A DNA stretch of 64,000 nucleotides from Succinatimonas sp. UBA7265 (GCA_002473165.1 DKSD01000040.1:1-64000); one strand, 5' to 3'; counted from the first letter of the stretch, positions 35,115 through 43,407 are shown. The notes: generated by a model not told the origin, from the letters alone. A program made the numbers and translations.

Positions 35115-37052
35115 TTACACCCTTTCCTTGACGTTGTTGGTCTTTTTGATGCAGATGACCGCCATGTCGCTTTCAGGCTGGCGGCGCCCGGCAAACTTTC
35201 CGGCGCTGCGGTTGATGCGCATGAGCACGTCGGCTGAGCCCTCAGACTCCAGGCCTTCCTCGCAGATCGCGCCAAGCTGCTCATCGCCGTAGGTCTTTTC
35301 ATCCGCAAAATCGCGGATCCTGCGGAAACCTTCGCCGGTGATCAGCACGGTATCGCCAAAATCGAGCTTGCCTTTGAAGTTCTCATAAACCTCCTCTGGG
35401 TTCTCGAACAGGCCGTGGGCCTTGTTAAACTCAAGCCGCCGCACGCCCTGGAGACCGAACTGATAGGGCGCGGAGACGCCGGCCGAGCACATGACGTAAT
35501 TGCCGGTGTACTCAGAGAGGATCATCACAAAGACTTTAAGCACCACTCCGTCATGGTTGCGGGAAATGAGCATGCTGTTGATTGAGGTCAGAGCCTCGGC
35601 AGGGCGCAGGCCGTCAAATGCCAGTGCCTTGCGAATAAGCACCGAGGTCTCGGTGAGCGCGCGCAGGGCGGGCGCGCCTTTTACCGTGCTGCTGCCCATC
35701 ATCAGCGCGATGTTGTCCTTGTCCACTCTGAAGATGTCATAGCAGTCGGTGCAGCCTTTGCGCGAAGGCAGCAGGTAGGAGCCGATGTCCAAAAAGCGCG
35801 ATGAGGGCAGATCCGCAGGCTTGGGCAGCAGGGCTTTCTGCTCGCGGGCCAGCTGGGTTTCCACGCCGTCGGCAAACTTGCCCTCGGAGATCTTTTCGGC
35901 CTCAGAGAGCCGCTCCTCGGTGCGACGCTCAATGCTGTCGCCTACCTTGCGAACGGCCTCGGTGAGCGCGACCCTGATCCCCACCGGCACCCGGTGCTGA
36001 TCGGCAGTGAGCGCTTTTACCGCGTTGTCGGTGTCTTCGGCGGCGCCCAGCGCCTGATCGCCCAAGGTGCTGATAAAGGCGCTTACCTCATTGGCATCTT
36101 TTTCCTCGGCAACCGATGATTTCCGAATGAGCAGGAAGATCAAGGCCAGCAGGATCAGCCCGGCGCAGCCTGCGGCGATCCCGAAGATCGCGTAAGGCTT
36201 GACGATCGGGGAGAGCGGGGTGCCGACGAGCGAGCACAGGGAATTCTTGCCGCAGGTGCCGGAGATCAGGTATTCCTTGCCGTTAAGCTCGGCCTTGCGC
36301 GAAAAAGCTTCAGGATTGTCTTTGAGCTCTGCGGAGATCCCGCTTAAATCGGCTCTGAGGCTTGAAAAAACCGTCTCGCCTTTGCGCACGATCAAATAAA
36401 GATGATCAATTTCCGCGTTGCGCAGCACGGAGCGCAGGATGTCATCAAGCTGCGGCTGTTTGGAGGTGTCCGGGGCGTAGCGGCGATCGTCCGGGAATTT
36501 TTCAACGTAGAGATAGGTTACGTGCTTGCCGGCCGCCGAATCCAAAAGGTAGCCGAAATAGGATTTGCCGCCCTGGATAAAGCAGCGGTAACGCTCGGGC
36601 AGAACATCGTGCGAGCGCAGGTAGGCATCGAGATCGCCGCGCATGTCCTCAGGCACACCCGCGACCTTGGCGCAGCTGTCGCCGTCAGGGAAAGGGGACT
36701 GGGAGTAGAAGATCTGGAAGGCGTCGCTGTTGCCGGCAAAATAATCAAAGCCTAAAAAGCTTATGGGAGCGATGGAAGGCTCGCCTGCTTTCGAGCTGAT
36801 ATCCCGGGCTTTCTCGCGCACGGAAAAATAGGGAGCTGCGGCCTTTTCCAGCTCTTTGTCAGCGGCGCGCTGTTTTTTGATGTAGAAAGAGTCAGCGAGG
36901 ATGTAAAGCGTGCCGGAAAGCGTCTTTTGGGAATCATACTCTGAGGAGACTGCCTGGGAGCGCAGGAGCAATGCTCCGCACAGGCTTACCGCCGCGGTAA
37001 AAGCCAGCGCGCCCGCGAGGACGCAAACCGAGAGAGATGACTTTAATTTCAC
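35115..37052 (-). CDS. Membrane sensor with SpoIIE/RsbU-like phosphatase domain (altered metal site)
   Basis: Two membrane segments (about 5-30 and 290-310 from the chosen start) flank a ~255-residue periplasmic sensor. The C-terminal ~210 residues resemble PP2C-type SpoIIE phosphatases (SRKGCTDCYDIF, ALTETSVLIRKAL, LNSML-type SINSMLISRN, FGDTVLITGEGF, ESDMAVICI). Two acidic metal positions differ: the usual GDVSGHG is GSSTVKG and the terminal DD is SD, so activity is doubtful. The GTG at 37052 has AGGAA 9 bp upstream; a TTG at 37097 is the alternative. Divergent from the EAL/HDOD-like gene. Confidence 0.65.
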   Translation of the reverse strand: MKLKSSLSVCVLAGALAFTAAVSLCGALLLRSQAVSSEYDSQKTLSGTLYILADSFYIKKQRAADKELEKAAAPYFSVREKARDISSKAGEPSIAPISFLGFDYFAGNSDAFQIFYSQSPFPDGDSCAKVAGVPEDMRGDLDAYLRSHDVLPERYRCFIQGGKSYFGYLLDSAAGKHVTYLYVEKFPDDRRYAPDTSKQPQLDDILRSVLRNAEIDHLYLIVRKGETVFSSLRADLSGISAELKDNPEAFSRKAELNGKEYLISGTCGKNSLCSLVGTPLSPIVKPYAIFGIAAGCAGLILLALIFLLIRKSSVAEEKDANEVSAFISTLGDQALGAAEDTDNAVKALTADQHRVPVGIRVALTEAVRKVGDSIERRTEERLSEAEKISEGKFADGVETQLAREQKALLPKPADLPSSRFLDIGSYLLPSRKGCTDCYDIFRVDKDNIALMMGSSTVKGAPALRALTETSVLIRKALAFDGLRPAEALTSINSMLISRNHDGVVLKVFVMILSEYTGNYVMCSAGVSAPYQFGLQGVRRLEFNKAHGLFENPEEVYENFKGKLDFGDTVLITGEGFRRIRDFADEKTYGDEQLGAICEEGLESEGSADVLMRINRSAGKFAGRRQPESDMAVICIKKTNNVKERV

Positions 37053-37239
37053 TTGAAAAAATTCCTGTTCTTCACGAGATCCCTGCACTGACTTCAAGGA
37101 CCAACCATGATTTTACATTCATTAATTTTTAAATCAAAGATTTTTAAGTAAAAACGGCAACGCGGCCCGCAAATTCAGCGCTTCATGCCGCAAACCCTTG
37201 CAAGAATGAGACCCAAAGCCGCAAAGTAAGGACGGAAAA

Positions 37240-37269
37240 TTGGTTTTAAGTTTCTGTTTACATTAGAAT
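37240..37269 (+). promoter_or_regulatory. Candidate promoter of the EAL/HDOD-like gene
   Basis: TTGGTT (37240-37245), 18-bp spacer, TAGAAT (37264-37269), 37 bp before the start codon. Confidence 0.4.
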
Positions 37270-37305
37270 AGAAAAAAACGAAACGTTACATAGAAACAGT
37301 TTTTC

Positions 37306-38715
37306 ATGGCACCAGCTAACGAACCCCAGGTCAAGGCCGCTAAAAACTACACGAAGGGCGGCAAAGAGAAAGAGCCTCAGAAGTTCAAGCGCTCCCGCGA
37401 CCGCTGCCACATCATCAACATGGTGCCGGTATTCGATCAGCACGCCAATGTGCTGTGCTACGCCTTCAGGTACACCGCCGGCACGAAATTCGAGATCGAA
37501 AAGCTCGAGCCCAAGCATGTCATGCACGTGCTCATCGGCTATTACGTGCGCCGCGCCATGAACATCTTCGTGGGCGACAAAGGCTGCAGCATGGTGCGCC
37601 TGCCGCTGGCTCAGGATTCCTTAAAATATTTCGGCCTGCTCAACACCCAGCGCTTCATCCTCTACCTTGACGAGCGCCAGGATGTGACGGTTTCCACGCT
37701 GCATCAGATCGATCAGATGCACCGCTCGCGCATGCGCATCGCCTGCGACGTCTACACCGTGATCTACACCAGATGGGCGCAGGCTGTGAAGAACTTCAAC
37801 TATCTGGTCGTCGACATGAAAGGCGACGTCAACGAGCAGATGAACCTCGCCTATAACATCCGCGAAAGGGCCCCCTGGCTTAAGATCATCGGCAGGTGTG
37901 AGAACATCACGAACTGCCGCGACGCCTTCGCCATGGGCATAGAGTATGTAAGCTGCTCGGACTTCCCGGCTGAATCGCTGCTCGAGCACGTCAACCGGCA
38001 GTACTCCGAGATCTTCCCGGCCGTGTGGTCAGACGTGTGCGCCGTTTTCAAAGATCATTTGTCTTTAAATCCCGAGAGCGAGCATTTTATCGACATGCTC
38101 AGGCGCTATCCGACGCTCAGGAGCAATGTCAAAGAACTGCTCGAGGTGCTCGCAGCCGATGATCCTGAGGGCGCGAAACTTGCCGAGGAGGCCAAAGCCA
38201 CATCCTATGAATCCGCGCTCAGCGTGTTCTCCCCGGGCGTGATCAGGACTTTGGAGACGGTGCTGTGCCTTAAGCTGCTCGCCTCGCGCTTTGAGCCTGA
38301 TGAGAGCAGAACGCAGGGGGTCAGCTCATTTGAGCCGCTGAAATTCGCGCTCATAGACGGCAGAGCCTGGACGAGCGCGCTTACCGACAAGATGATCACC
38401 GAGACCATCCCGATGTTCACGCTGGGGGTGTGCCGCACCTTAAGCCGCTTTACTGTAAGCCCCGGAGAGCTTAATGATCCGGCCTATACCGATCTTATGG
38501 ATCTGTGCGCCAAGACCGTTTCAAGATACAAGTCCATCGCCGCGCTCTCCAAAGGCTATGAGGCGCTGCTTACCAGCAATCTCAATGCCGTGACCGAGCT
38601 TGCCAAAGAAGGCTGCTTCACCACGGGTTCGCTATCAGGCAGCGTCGAGTACGCCATAATATGGACTCAGAAAATCATCAAAGCCTCAGGCGGCTGGAAT
38701 TATGATGTGGCCTGA
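37306..38715 (+). CDS. YuxH-like degenerate EAL/HDOD signalling protein
   Basis: Cytosolic, 469 residues. After a charged N-terminus, IINMVPVFDQHANVLCYAFRYTAG (about 36-59) matches the start of YuxH-type EAL-HDOD proteins (VARQPIFD...GYELLYR), and residues 60-235 follow the EAL barrel outline (RFILYLDER, MRIACDVYT, YLVVDMKGD, IIGRCENI, YVSCSDFPAE) with no EAL motif and none of the metal residues. The rest may be a divergent HDOD domain. Best read as a non-enzymatic c-di-GMP-pathway or scaffold protein. The family match is my inference from pattern. Confidence 0.55.
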   Translation: MAPANEPQVKAAKNYTKGGKEKEPQKFKRSRDRCHIINMVPVFDQHANVLCYAFRYTAGTKFEIEKLEPKHVMHVLIGYYVRRAMNIFVGDKGCSMVRLPLAQDSLKYFGLLNTQRFILYLDERQDVTVSTLHQIDQMHRSRMRIACDVYTVIYTRWAQAVKNFNYLVVDMKGDVNEQMNLAYNIRERAPWLKIIGRCENITNCRDAFAMGIEYVSCSDFPAESLLEHVNRQYSEIFPAVWSDVCAVFKDHLSLNPESEHFIDMLRRYPTLRSNVKELLEVLAADDPEGAKLAEEAKATSYESALSVFSPGVIRTLETVLCLKLLASRFEPDESRTQGVSSFEPLKFALIDGRAWTSALTDKMITETIPMFTLGVCRTLSRFTVSPGELNDPAYTDLMDLCAKTVSRYKSIAALSKGYEALLTSNLNAVTELAKEGCFTTGSLSGSVEYAIIWTQKIIKASGGWNYDVA

Positions 38716-38728
38716 ACGGAGGTATGAC

Positions 38729-39022
38729 ATGTCCAAAATCCTGACCGCCGCATTGGCAGCCGCGCTGCTCTGCGCCGCTCCGCAGGCTTTTGCAGGAGAG
38801 CAGGGCAAAACCGCGGTGCAAAGCCCGACGAGCACCATTGAGGAAACCGATGATTACGTCCACATCCACGTGGGCGCTGCGGACAAGAGCATCGTCCCCA
38901 AAGGCGGCGAGAGCCAGCCTTATGTGCTGCCCTCTGACGGCTGCGGCTATGACGGGTGCTATGATGACGATCCGCGCTGGCGCGAGCGCGAACATCACCG
39001 CGACCGTCATTACGGCAACTGA
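38729..39022 (+). CDS. Small secreted protein, His/Asp-rich tail
   Basis: 97 residues from the ATG at 38729, which has GGAGG 7 bp upstream; an earlier in-frame ATG lies in front of that site. Clear signal peptide (ILTAALAAALLCAAPQAFA, cleavage before GEQ). The mature part is acidic in the middle and ends in a Cys pair, acidic stretch and His/Arg-rich tail (GCGYDGCYDDDP, REHHRDRHYGN). It could bind metal, but no family is recognised. Co-directional with the genes on both sides. Confidence 0.7.
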   Translation: MSKILTAALAAALLCAAPQAFAGEQGKTAVQSPTSTIEETDDYVHIHVGAADKSIVPKGGESQPYVLPSDGCGYDGCYDDDPRWREREHHRDRHYGN

Positions 39023-39038
39023 TTAAAAGGCCCTTAAT

Positions 39039-39335
39039 ATGCTCGTGCTCATTGTCCTGCTGCTGTTCTCTTTTACTCTCTTTGCGCTGATGGCAGGGCG
39101 CGGGGCCGTGATCTATATGTCGCTGGTGTTAAGCCCGCTGCTTACCGCCATCGGAGGCACGGCGATCACGGATGTCGTGCTGAAAATAGCGTTCCCCTCA
39201 GCCGCGACCGGAACGGCGCTGCTCATAGCCTTTGCCCTGTGGCTTGCCGCGGGCTTCGGGCTGTTTTTCGTGCTGCTTAAAAAAGGCTCGCTGCGCAGCG
39301 TCAGGATCTCGCTGCGCGATCTGCTGCACCGCTGA
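39039..39335 (+). CDS. Small membrane protein of unknown function
   Basis: 98 residues with three hydrophobic segments (about 1-18, 27-52, 60-80) and a basic C-terminus (RSVRISLRDLLHR). No family recognised. Sixteen bases after the preceding small gene, so probably the same transcript. Confidence 0.6.
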   Translation: MLVLIVLLLFSFTLFALMAGRGAVIYMSLVLSPLLTAIGGTAITDVVLKIAFPSAATGTALLIAFALWLAAGFGLFFVLLKKGSLRSVRISLRDLLHR

Positions 39336-39352
39336 TTTCCTAAACTTTCCGC

Positions 39353-39382
39353 TATAATGGCCGCCACTTGAGCGGCTTTTTT
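39353..39382 (+). terminator. TATAAT box followed by terminator hairpin
   Basis: TATAAT (39353-39358), then stem GCCGC/GCGGC (39360-39364 with 39372-39376) and six T residues. It can end the upstream transcript, or begin a leader for the DMT gene; the arrangement resembles the one before rlmJ. Confidence 0.6.
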
Positions 39383-39389
39383 GTCTGTT

Positions 39390-40292
39390 ATGGATCCCCG
39401 TACTTTCTTTAAGATGCACCTGTCGGTGTTCATCGCCGGCTTCACCGGGCTGTTCGGCCGCCTGGTGGCGCTCAACGCCTTTTGGATCGTCTTCTTTCGC
39501 ATCGTGTTAGGCGGCGGGTGCTTCCTGCTCTACATGGTCAAAACCAAAAGGCTGCGGCGTTTTGCTTTGGGGGTGACGCTCGCGTCCATGGGCACCGGCG
39601 CGCTGCTGGCGCTGCACCTGAGCCTGTTTTACGTCTCCATCAAGTTCTCTAACATCTCAATAGGCGTGCTGACGATCTCCTCCATCAGCTTCTTTATCGC
39701 GATCCTCGAGCCGTTCATCAACCGCCGCCGCTTTCTGCTCTCCGATGTGGCCTTCAGCCTCATCGGCATGGCAGGACTGCTGTTTATCTTCCACTTCGAC
39801 ACCCGTTACCGCCTGGGCATCGCTGTGGGCTTCCTCTGCGCCTTCTTTTCAGCCATGTACAGCATCTTCAACAAGAAGATCGTCGCCTCAGGGCGCATGG
39901 ACAACTACAACATGCTCAACTTGCAGTTTGGCGGTGCGCTGGCCGCGATGTGCGTGATCCTGCCAATTTACCGCCTTGCTTCAGGCGGCTGGGATCTGTT
40001 CTTCAGGCCCGTGGATTTCTTCTGGCTCTTCTGGGCGGGTACCGTGTGCACGGCCGGCATGTATCTGTTGCAGCTCCAGGTGCTGCACAAGGTCTCGGCG
40101 TTCACGCTCATGCTCACGTATAACCTTGAGCCGGTGTACACCATCATCCTGGCCATGCTGATCTTCAATGAAAACCGCGAGCTCAACTTCTCGTTCTATG
40201 TGGGGCTGACGCTCATTGTGCTCTCAGTGGGGCTCAAGAGCCTGAAACTGCACCGCACCCGCAGCCTCGATCCCGGCCTGAAAAAAGCCTGA
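39390..40292 (+). CDS. DMT-superfamily (EamA) exporter
   Basis: Ten-helix drug/metabolite transporter, 300 residues, made of two EamA repeats; the second ends with LMLTYNLEPVYTIILAMLIFNE, a typical signature. I use the ATG at 39390; a TTG at 39381 overlaps the T run of a hairpin. Substrate unknown (metabolite or amino-acid export is common). Last gene before the dif gap. Confidence 0.87.
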   Translation: MDPRTFFKMHLSVFIAGFTGLFGRLVALNAFWIVFFRIVLGGGCFLLYMVKTKRLRRFALGVTLASMGTGALLALHLSLFYVSIKFSNISIGVLTISSISFFIAILEPFINRRRFLLSDVAFSLIGMAGLLFIFHFDTRYRLGIAVGFLCAFFSAMYSIFNKKIVASGRMDNYNMLNLQFGGALAAMCVILPIYRLASGGWDLFFRPVDFFWLFWAGTVCTAGMYLLQLQVLHKVSAFTLMLTYNLEPVYTIILAMLIFNENRELNFSFYVGLTLIVLSVGLKSLKLHRTRSLDPGLKKA

Positions 40293-40297
40293 ATGGC

Positions 40298-40364
40298 GGG
40301 CAGGGTAAAGCGACGGCAGGGTGATCCGGGCAAAGCGGTTCTGCAAAAACGGAAAAGGGCAGGG
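40298..40364 (+). other. Two KOPS-type GGGCAGGG motifs close to dif
   Basis: GGGCAGGG at 40298-40305 and 40357-40364, both oriented toward the dif site 330-400 bp away. This matches the FtsK loading-sequence polarity expected on the left side of a terminus. Confidence 0.55.
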
Positions 40365-40376
40365 GAGAGAAAAAAA

Positions 40377-40481
40377 TCAGAGCGTGAACGGCAGGCTTAA
40401 GAAATAAACCGCAAGCACGTACGCATCAACAAGCAGCATGGAGGAGACGAGGAAACAGGACTTCTTCGTTGCCGAAAGCAT
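40377..40481 (-). CDS. Possible 34-residue single-pass membrane peptide
   Basis: Minus-strand ORF starting MLSATKKSCF and ending YFLSLPFTL. A short basic start precedes about 22 hydrophobic residues, the look of small inner-membrane proteins. No convincing ribosome site; a T-rich tract follows the stop. It could be chance. Confidence 0.3.
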   Translation of the reverse strand: MLSATKKSCFLVSSMLLVDAYVLAVYFLSLPFTL

Positions 40482-40694
40482 CTGCAATAACGAGGAAAAC
40501 TTAAACTGCCCCACGCGTGCGTGTCCTGTGCGAATTAAAACAAACCGCGGTTAGTCTACTACACTGCTCCGCCTCCTCAAATCGCTCAGACAACTGAACA
40601 GCGGGATTGTGATCTCGCTCACATGTAAATTCAGCTGATGTCTGACTGCCATGCTGATACCGGATCAGCCTCGATTTAAGGGTCTTTGTACAAA
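40482..40694. other. Gene-free stretch left of dif
   Basis: About 210 bp with no supportable coding frame. It becomes AT-rich toward the dif site. Confidence 0.5.
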
Positions 40695-40722
40695 ATTTAA
40701 CATAATATAAATTATACGAAGT
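40695..40722 (-). other. dif: dif site (XerCD chromosome dimer resolution site)
   Basis: On the plus strand the site reads ATTTAACATAA (40695-40705), spacer TATAAA (40706-40711), TTATACGAAGT (40712-40722). The first 11 bp equal the E. coli XerD-binding arm in all positions, the 6-bp spacer matches in five of six (TATACA), and the XerC-side arm matches in seven of eleven, as expected for its known variability. The layout 11-6-11 is that of gammaproteobacterial dif sites. XerC and XerD recombine here under FtsK to resolve chromosome dimers. KOPS-type motifs converge on it from both sides. Confidence 0.88.
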
Positions 40723-40961
40723 TATTACGGGGCACAGAGGGATCTGTGAAATACCGCAACAAAACCGTTTATGAAACTGATGAAAGATCCCTCGCTTGCG
40801 CTTTCTTCGGCTAAGCCAGTCGCAAACGCTTCCGGGATCAGCCCGCTTCAGCTTTTTAACCGGCTGGAAAGCTTTCTATGCAGTGCCTTGGTGTTCTATG
40901 CGGATCCATCGCGCTTTTTTTAAATGGTGTCCAATCTGCTGCAAAATTTCACCTGGAAATG
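40723..40961. other. Gene-free stretch right of dif
   Basis: About 240 bp. A 90-residue open frame begins here but has no start context and no recognisable composition. I see no feature other than the promoter that follows. Confidence 0.45.
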
Positions 40962-40990
40962 TTGACAGTACCGCACATTGTGCCTACTAT
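40962..40990 (+). promoter_or_regulatory. Strong sigma70 promoter for small RNA
   Basis: Perfect TTGACA (40962-40967), 17-bp spacer and TACTAT (40985-40990). It is the best promoter I found in the window and has no protein gene behind it. Confidence 0.75.
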
Positions 40991-40996
40991 AACTAC

Positions 40997-41055
40997 AAAC
41001 GTTTCATATTTTTCGCCTCATATTTAACCCCGATCCTGGATCGGGGCTTTTTTTT
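40997..41055 (+). ncRNA. Candidate small RNA (~59 nt) next to dif
   Basis: Transcription from the promoter at 40962-40990 should start near 40997 and stop at the terminator 41028-41055: stem CCCCGAT/ATCGGGG (41028-41034 with 41040-41046), then C and eight T residues. The 5' part (about 30 nt) is AT-rich, unpaired by eye and without a start codon plus frame. A single-stranded 5' region joined to a terminator with a long U tail is the common form of Hfq-binding trans-acting RNAs. Target unknown; the EIIC-EAL gene begins 180 bp downstream. Confidence 0.55.
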
Positions 41056-41235
41056 GCTGTCGCAGTGAAAGCGAATTTCTTTTCCTGTGATTAAGCATGC
41101 AAATTTGTATATTTCAAGCGGTTAGAATTGAAACAGTGAGCATCCGGCACCTGTAATCCGGTTGATTTCCATTTAAATTGCGCTAAAACAGGATCAGAAA
41201 AAGGCGTTTGCAGCGCCGTTTAATCAGGAAGAAAG
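41056..41235 (+). promoter_or_regulatory. Upstream region of first EIIC-EAL gene
   Basis: Candidate promoter TTGATT (41162-41167), 16-bp spacer, TAAAAC (41184-41189), then AGGAAG 6 bp before the ATG. Confidence 0.35.
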
Positions 41236-43407
41236 ATGAAAGCAAGCGGCGTCTCGCTGCCAGACCCCGGCACTCCCAAAGGGCTTACCTGGCACTTGCG
41301 CGAAAAACTGTTTGATCTGACGGACGCTTTCGCCAGAAACCGCTTGTTGCGCGGCATCTGCGGCGGCGTGATCTGCCTGATCCCGCTCATCATCATCAAC
41401 GCGTTCTTCCAGTTCGTCTTAAGTTTTCCGAACGCGCATTACCAGACCTGGCTGTTCAACGACGGCAACTGGCTGCGCTTTGTGTTGCTGCGTGCAACTG
41501 AGGCCTCCGGCAACTACAACTCGCTGCTTTTGGCCATCGCCGCAGGCTTCTGCTGCGGCCGCGAGTACCGCCTGCCCCTGTACAAGGCGCTGCTTCTGGC
41601 GCTGATTTCAGTCGTGAGCTTTGGCATCCTCACCCAGCTCAAGCCTGAGTACATGGATCCGCACGGCATGTTCACCTGTGTGCTGGCTGCCCTCATCAGC
41701 ACCTTCTTATACCTGCGCGTCGACAGCACGGTAGGCAAAAAAACCGAAAAAGCTCTAAGCCGCATCCCGCCAAGACTTAAGGAAGCTCTGGCCTCGATCC
41801 CGCCTTTTGTAATCGTGACGCTCGTCGTAGGCTTCCTGCAGCTCTTCATCGTCTTTGTCACCGGCCATGACACCATCCAGGATCTCATAGCTCAGGCGGC
41901 GACCGCATTTTTCACCGATCTCTACCACCAGCCGCTCATCTGCGGGTCTGTCTACTCTTTTGTCACCCAGTGCCTGTGGTTTGTCGCCATCAACGGGCAG
42001 AACGTCTTAAACGAAATAAATGACGTTTATTTTGACGATCTGCTCACCGAGAACATCCTGGCCTGGAACGCCGGGGCGCAGCCGGTGCACATCATCAACC
42101 GCGCCTTCAACGAGAGTTTCGTGACTTTAGGCGGCGCCGGCGCGATCTTCGGATTAACGCTCGCGGTGCTGCTCGTAAGCCGCTCGCACGCCTCAAGGCG
42201 CCTGGGGATCTTCTCGCTGCCTTGCAACTGCATCGGCGTCTCCGAGATCATAGTCTTCGGCCTGCCGGCTGTCGCCAACCCCATCATGTTTATCCCCTTC
42301 GCGCTCGTCCCTCAGGTAAACATCATCATCGCCTACTTAGGCACGGCGGCGGGTTTCATCCCGGTGGCTCACGCCGAAAGCGCCTGGACGACGCCGGTCT
42401 TCTTAAATTCCTATATCGCGACCGGATCTCTGGCAGGCCCCCTGCTCCAGCTTTTCCTGATCCTCATCGACACCGGCCTCTACATCCCCTTTGTGATGCT
42501 CAATGATCAGAGGCGCCTGCGCCACCACAGCGATCAGCTAAAGGATCTCACCAGATGGTGCCAGAAACAGGAAGAGCTCCGCCAGGGCCTGAACATTACG
42601 CGCGCCTCGCTGAGCCTGCAGCTGTTTGCCACCTCGCTGGCAACCGATCTGCTCGATGCCATCAACAACCGCGATCCGGCGCTGCACCTGGTCTACCAGC
42701 CCCAGTTCCGCATCGACGGCAAGTGCATCGGCTCCGAGGCGCTGCTGCGCTGGAACCACCCGCGCCTGGGACTCGTGTACCCGCCGCTCATCATCGCTTT
42801 GGCCCGCTACGGCAGTTTCCTCGATCTGCTCGAGGAGAAAGTCTTCATGGAAGCAGGCCAGGCCATTTACGATGTCGCCAACCGCTCGTCGCGCCGCCAC
42901 TTTAAGATCTCCGTGAACATCACCGGCGAATCTCTGGGTTCCGACGATGTCCTCAAGATGGTCGACAAAACGGTTAAGAAATGGCAGATCGATCCTGAGA
43001 TGCTGTGGATAGAAATCACCGAGCAGGACGCCTTCGACAGCTCGGTGCTGGCGCTGCAGCGCTTCCACACGCTGCGCGATCGCGGCCATAAGCTGCTCAT
43101 CGATGATTTCGGCATGGGTCAGACCTCAGTGCGCTACCTGCAGTCAACGTCATTTGACGCCGTGAAGCTTGACGGCTCCATCACCCGCCACGCGGTGGAC
43201 GACGTGCACAGCCGCCAGATCATCCGCTCGCTGGCCTCTATGTGCGCCGAGATGAACATGCTGGTGATCGCCGAATACGTTGAGACCCCGGAACAGCGCA
43301 ATGTGCTGCACACCTTAGGCTGCAACCTCTTCCAGGGTTACCTGTATTCAAGGCCGGTGAGCTCCGCGGATTTCACCGAGCTCATCAGGATGCGCGGTAT
43401 AGACTGA
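41236..43407 (+). CDS. PTS EIIC-like membrane domain fused to EAL c-di-GMP phosphodiesterase (paralogue 1)
   Basis: 723 residues. Residues about 35-430 are a multi-pass domain resembling the cellobiose/lactose-family PTS EIIC; the block CNCIGVSEIIVFGLPAVANPIMFIPF corresponds to the EIIC substrate-site motif, with the key Glu kept (Glu337). Residues about 460-715 are an EAL domain with EAL at 501-503, NITG (Asn), EITEQD, IDDFGMG, VKLDGS, AEYVE and FQGYLYSRP, so metal and catalytic residues look intact. No EIIA or EIIB domain is present. Inference: a sugar- or EIIB-sensing phosphodiesterase. First of three tandem paralogues, with a clear ribosome site. Confidence 0.85.
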   Translation: MKASGVSLPDPGTPKGLTWHLREKLFDLTDAFARNRLLRGICGGVICLIPLIIINAFFQFVLSFPNAHYQTWLFNDGNWLRFVLLRATEASGNYNSLLLAIAAGFCCGREYRLPLYKALLLALISVVSFGILTQLKPEYMDPHGMFTCVLAALISTFLYLRVDSTVGKKTEKALSRIPPRLKEALASIPPFVIVTLVVGFLQLFIVFVTGHDTIQDLIAQAATAFFTDLYHQPLICGSVYSFVTQCLWFVAINGQNVLNEINDVYFDDLLTENILAWNAGAQPVHIINRAFNESFVTLGGAGAIFGLTLAVLLVSRSHASRRLGIFSLPCNCIGVSEIIVFGLPAVANPIMFIPFALVPQVNIIIAYLGTAAGFIPVAHAESAWTTPVFLNSYIATGSLAGPLLQLFLILIDTGLYIPFVMLNDQRRLRHHSDQLKDLTRWCQKQEELRQGLNITRASLSLQLFATSLATDLLDAINNRDPALHLVYQPQFRIDGKCIGSEALLRWNHPRLGLVYPPLIIALARYGSFLDLLEEKVFMEAGQAIYDVANRSSRRHFKISVNITGESLGSDDVLKMVDKTVKKWQIDPEMLWIEITEQDAFDSSVLALQRFHTLRDRGHKLLIDDFGMGQTSVRYLQSTSFDAVKLDGSITRHAVDDVHSRQIIRSLASMCAEMNMLVIAEYVETPEQRNVLHTLGCNLFQGYLYSRPVSSADFTELIRMRGID

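Noticed and set aside
40713..40725. 13 bp identical to an arm of the phage P1 loxP site (TATACGAAGTTAT)
   Set aside because: No second arm at 8-bp spacing. The overlap with a complete 11-6-11 XerCD site explains the match, since Cre and Xer sites share sequence features.
40796..41068. 90-residue open frame in the dif gap
   Set aside because: No ribosome site or ATG context, implausible composition, and it runs across the strong promoter and terminator of the candidate small RNA.
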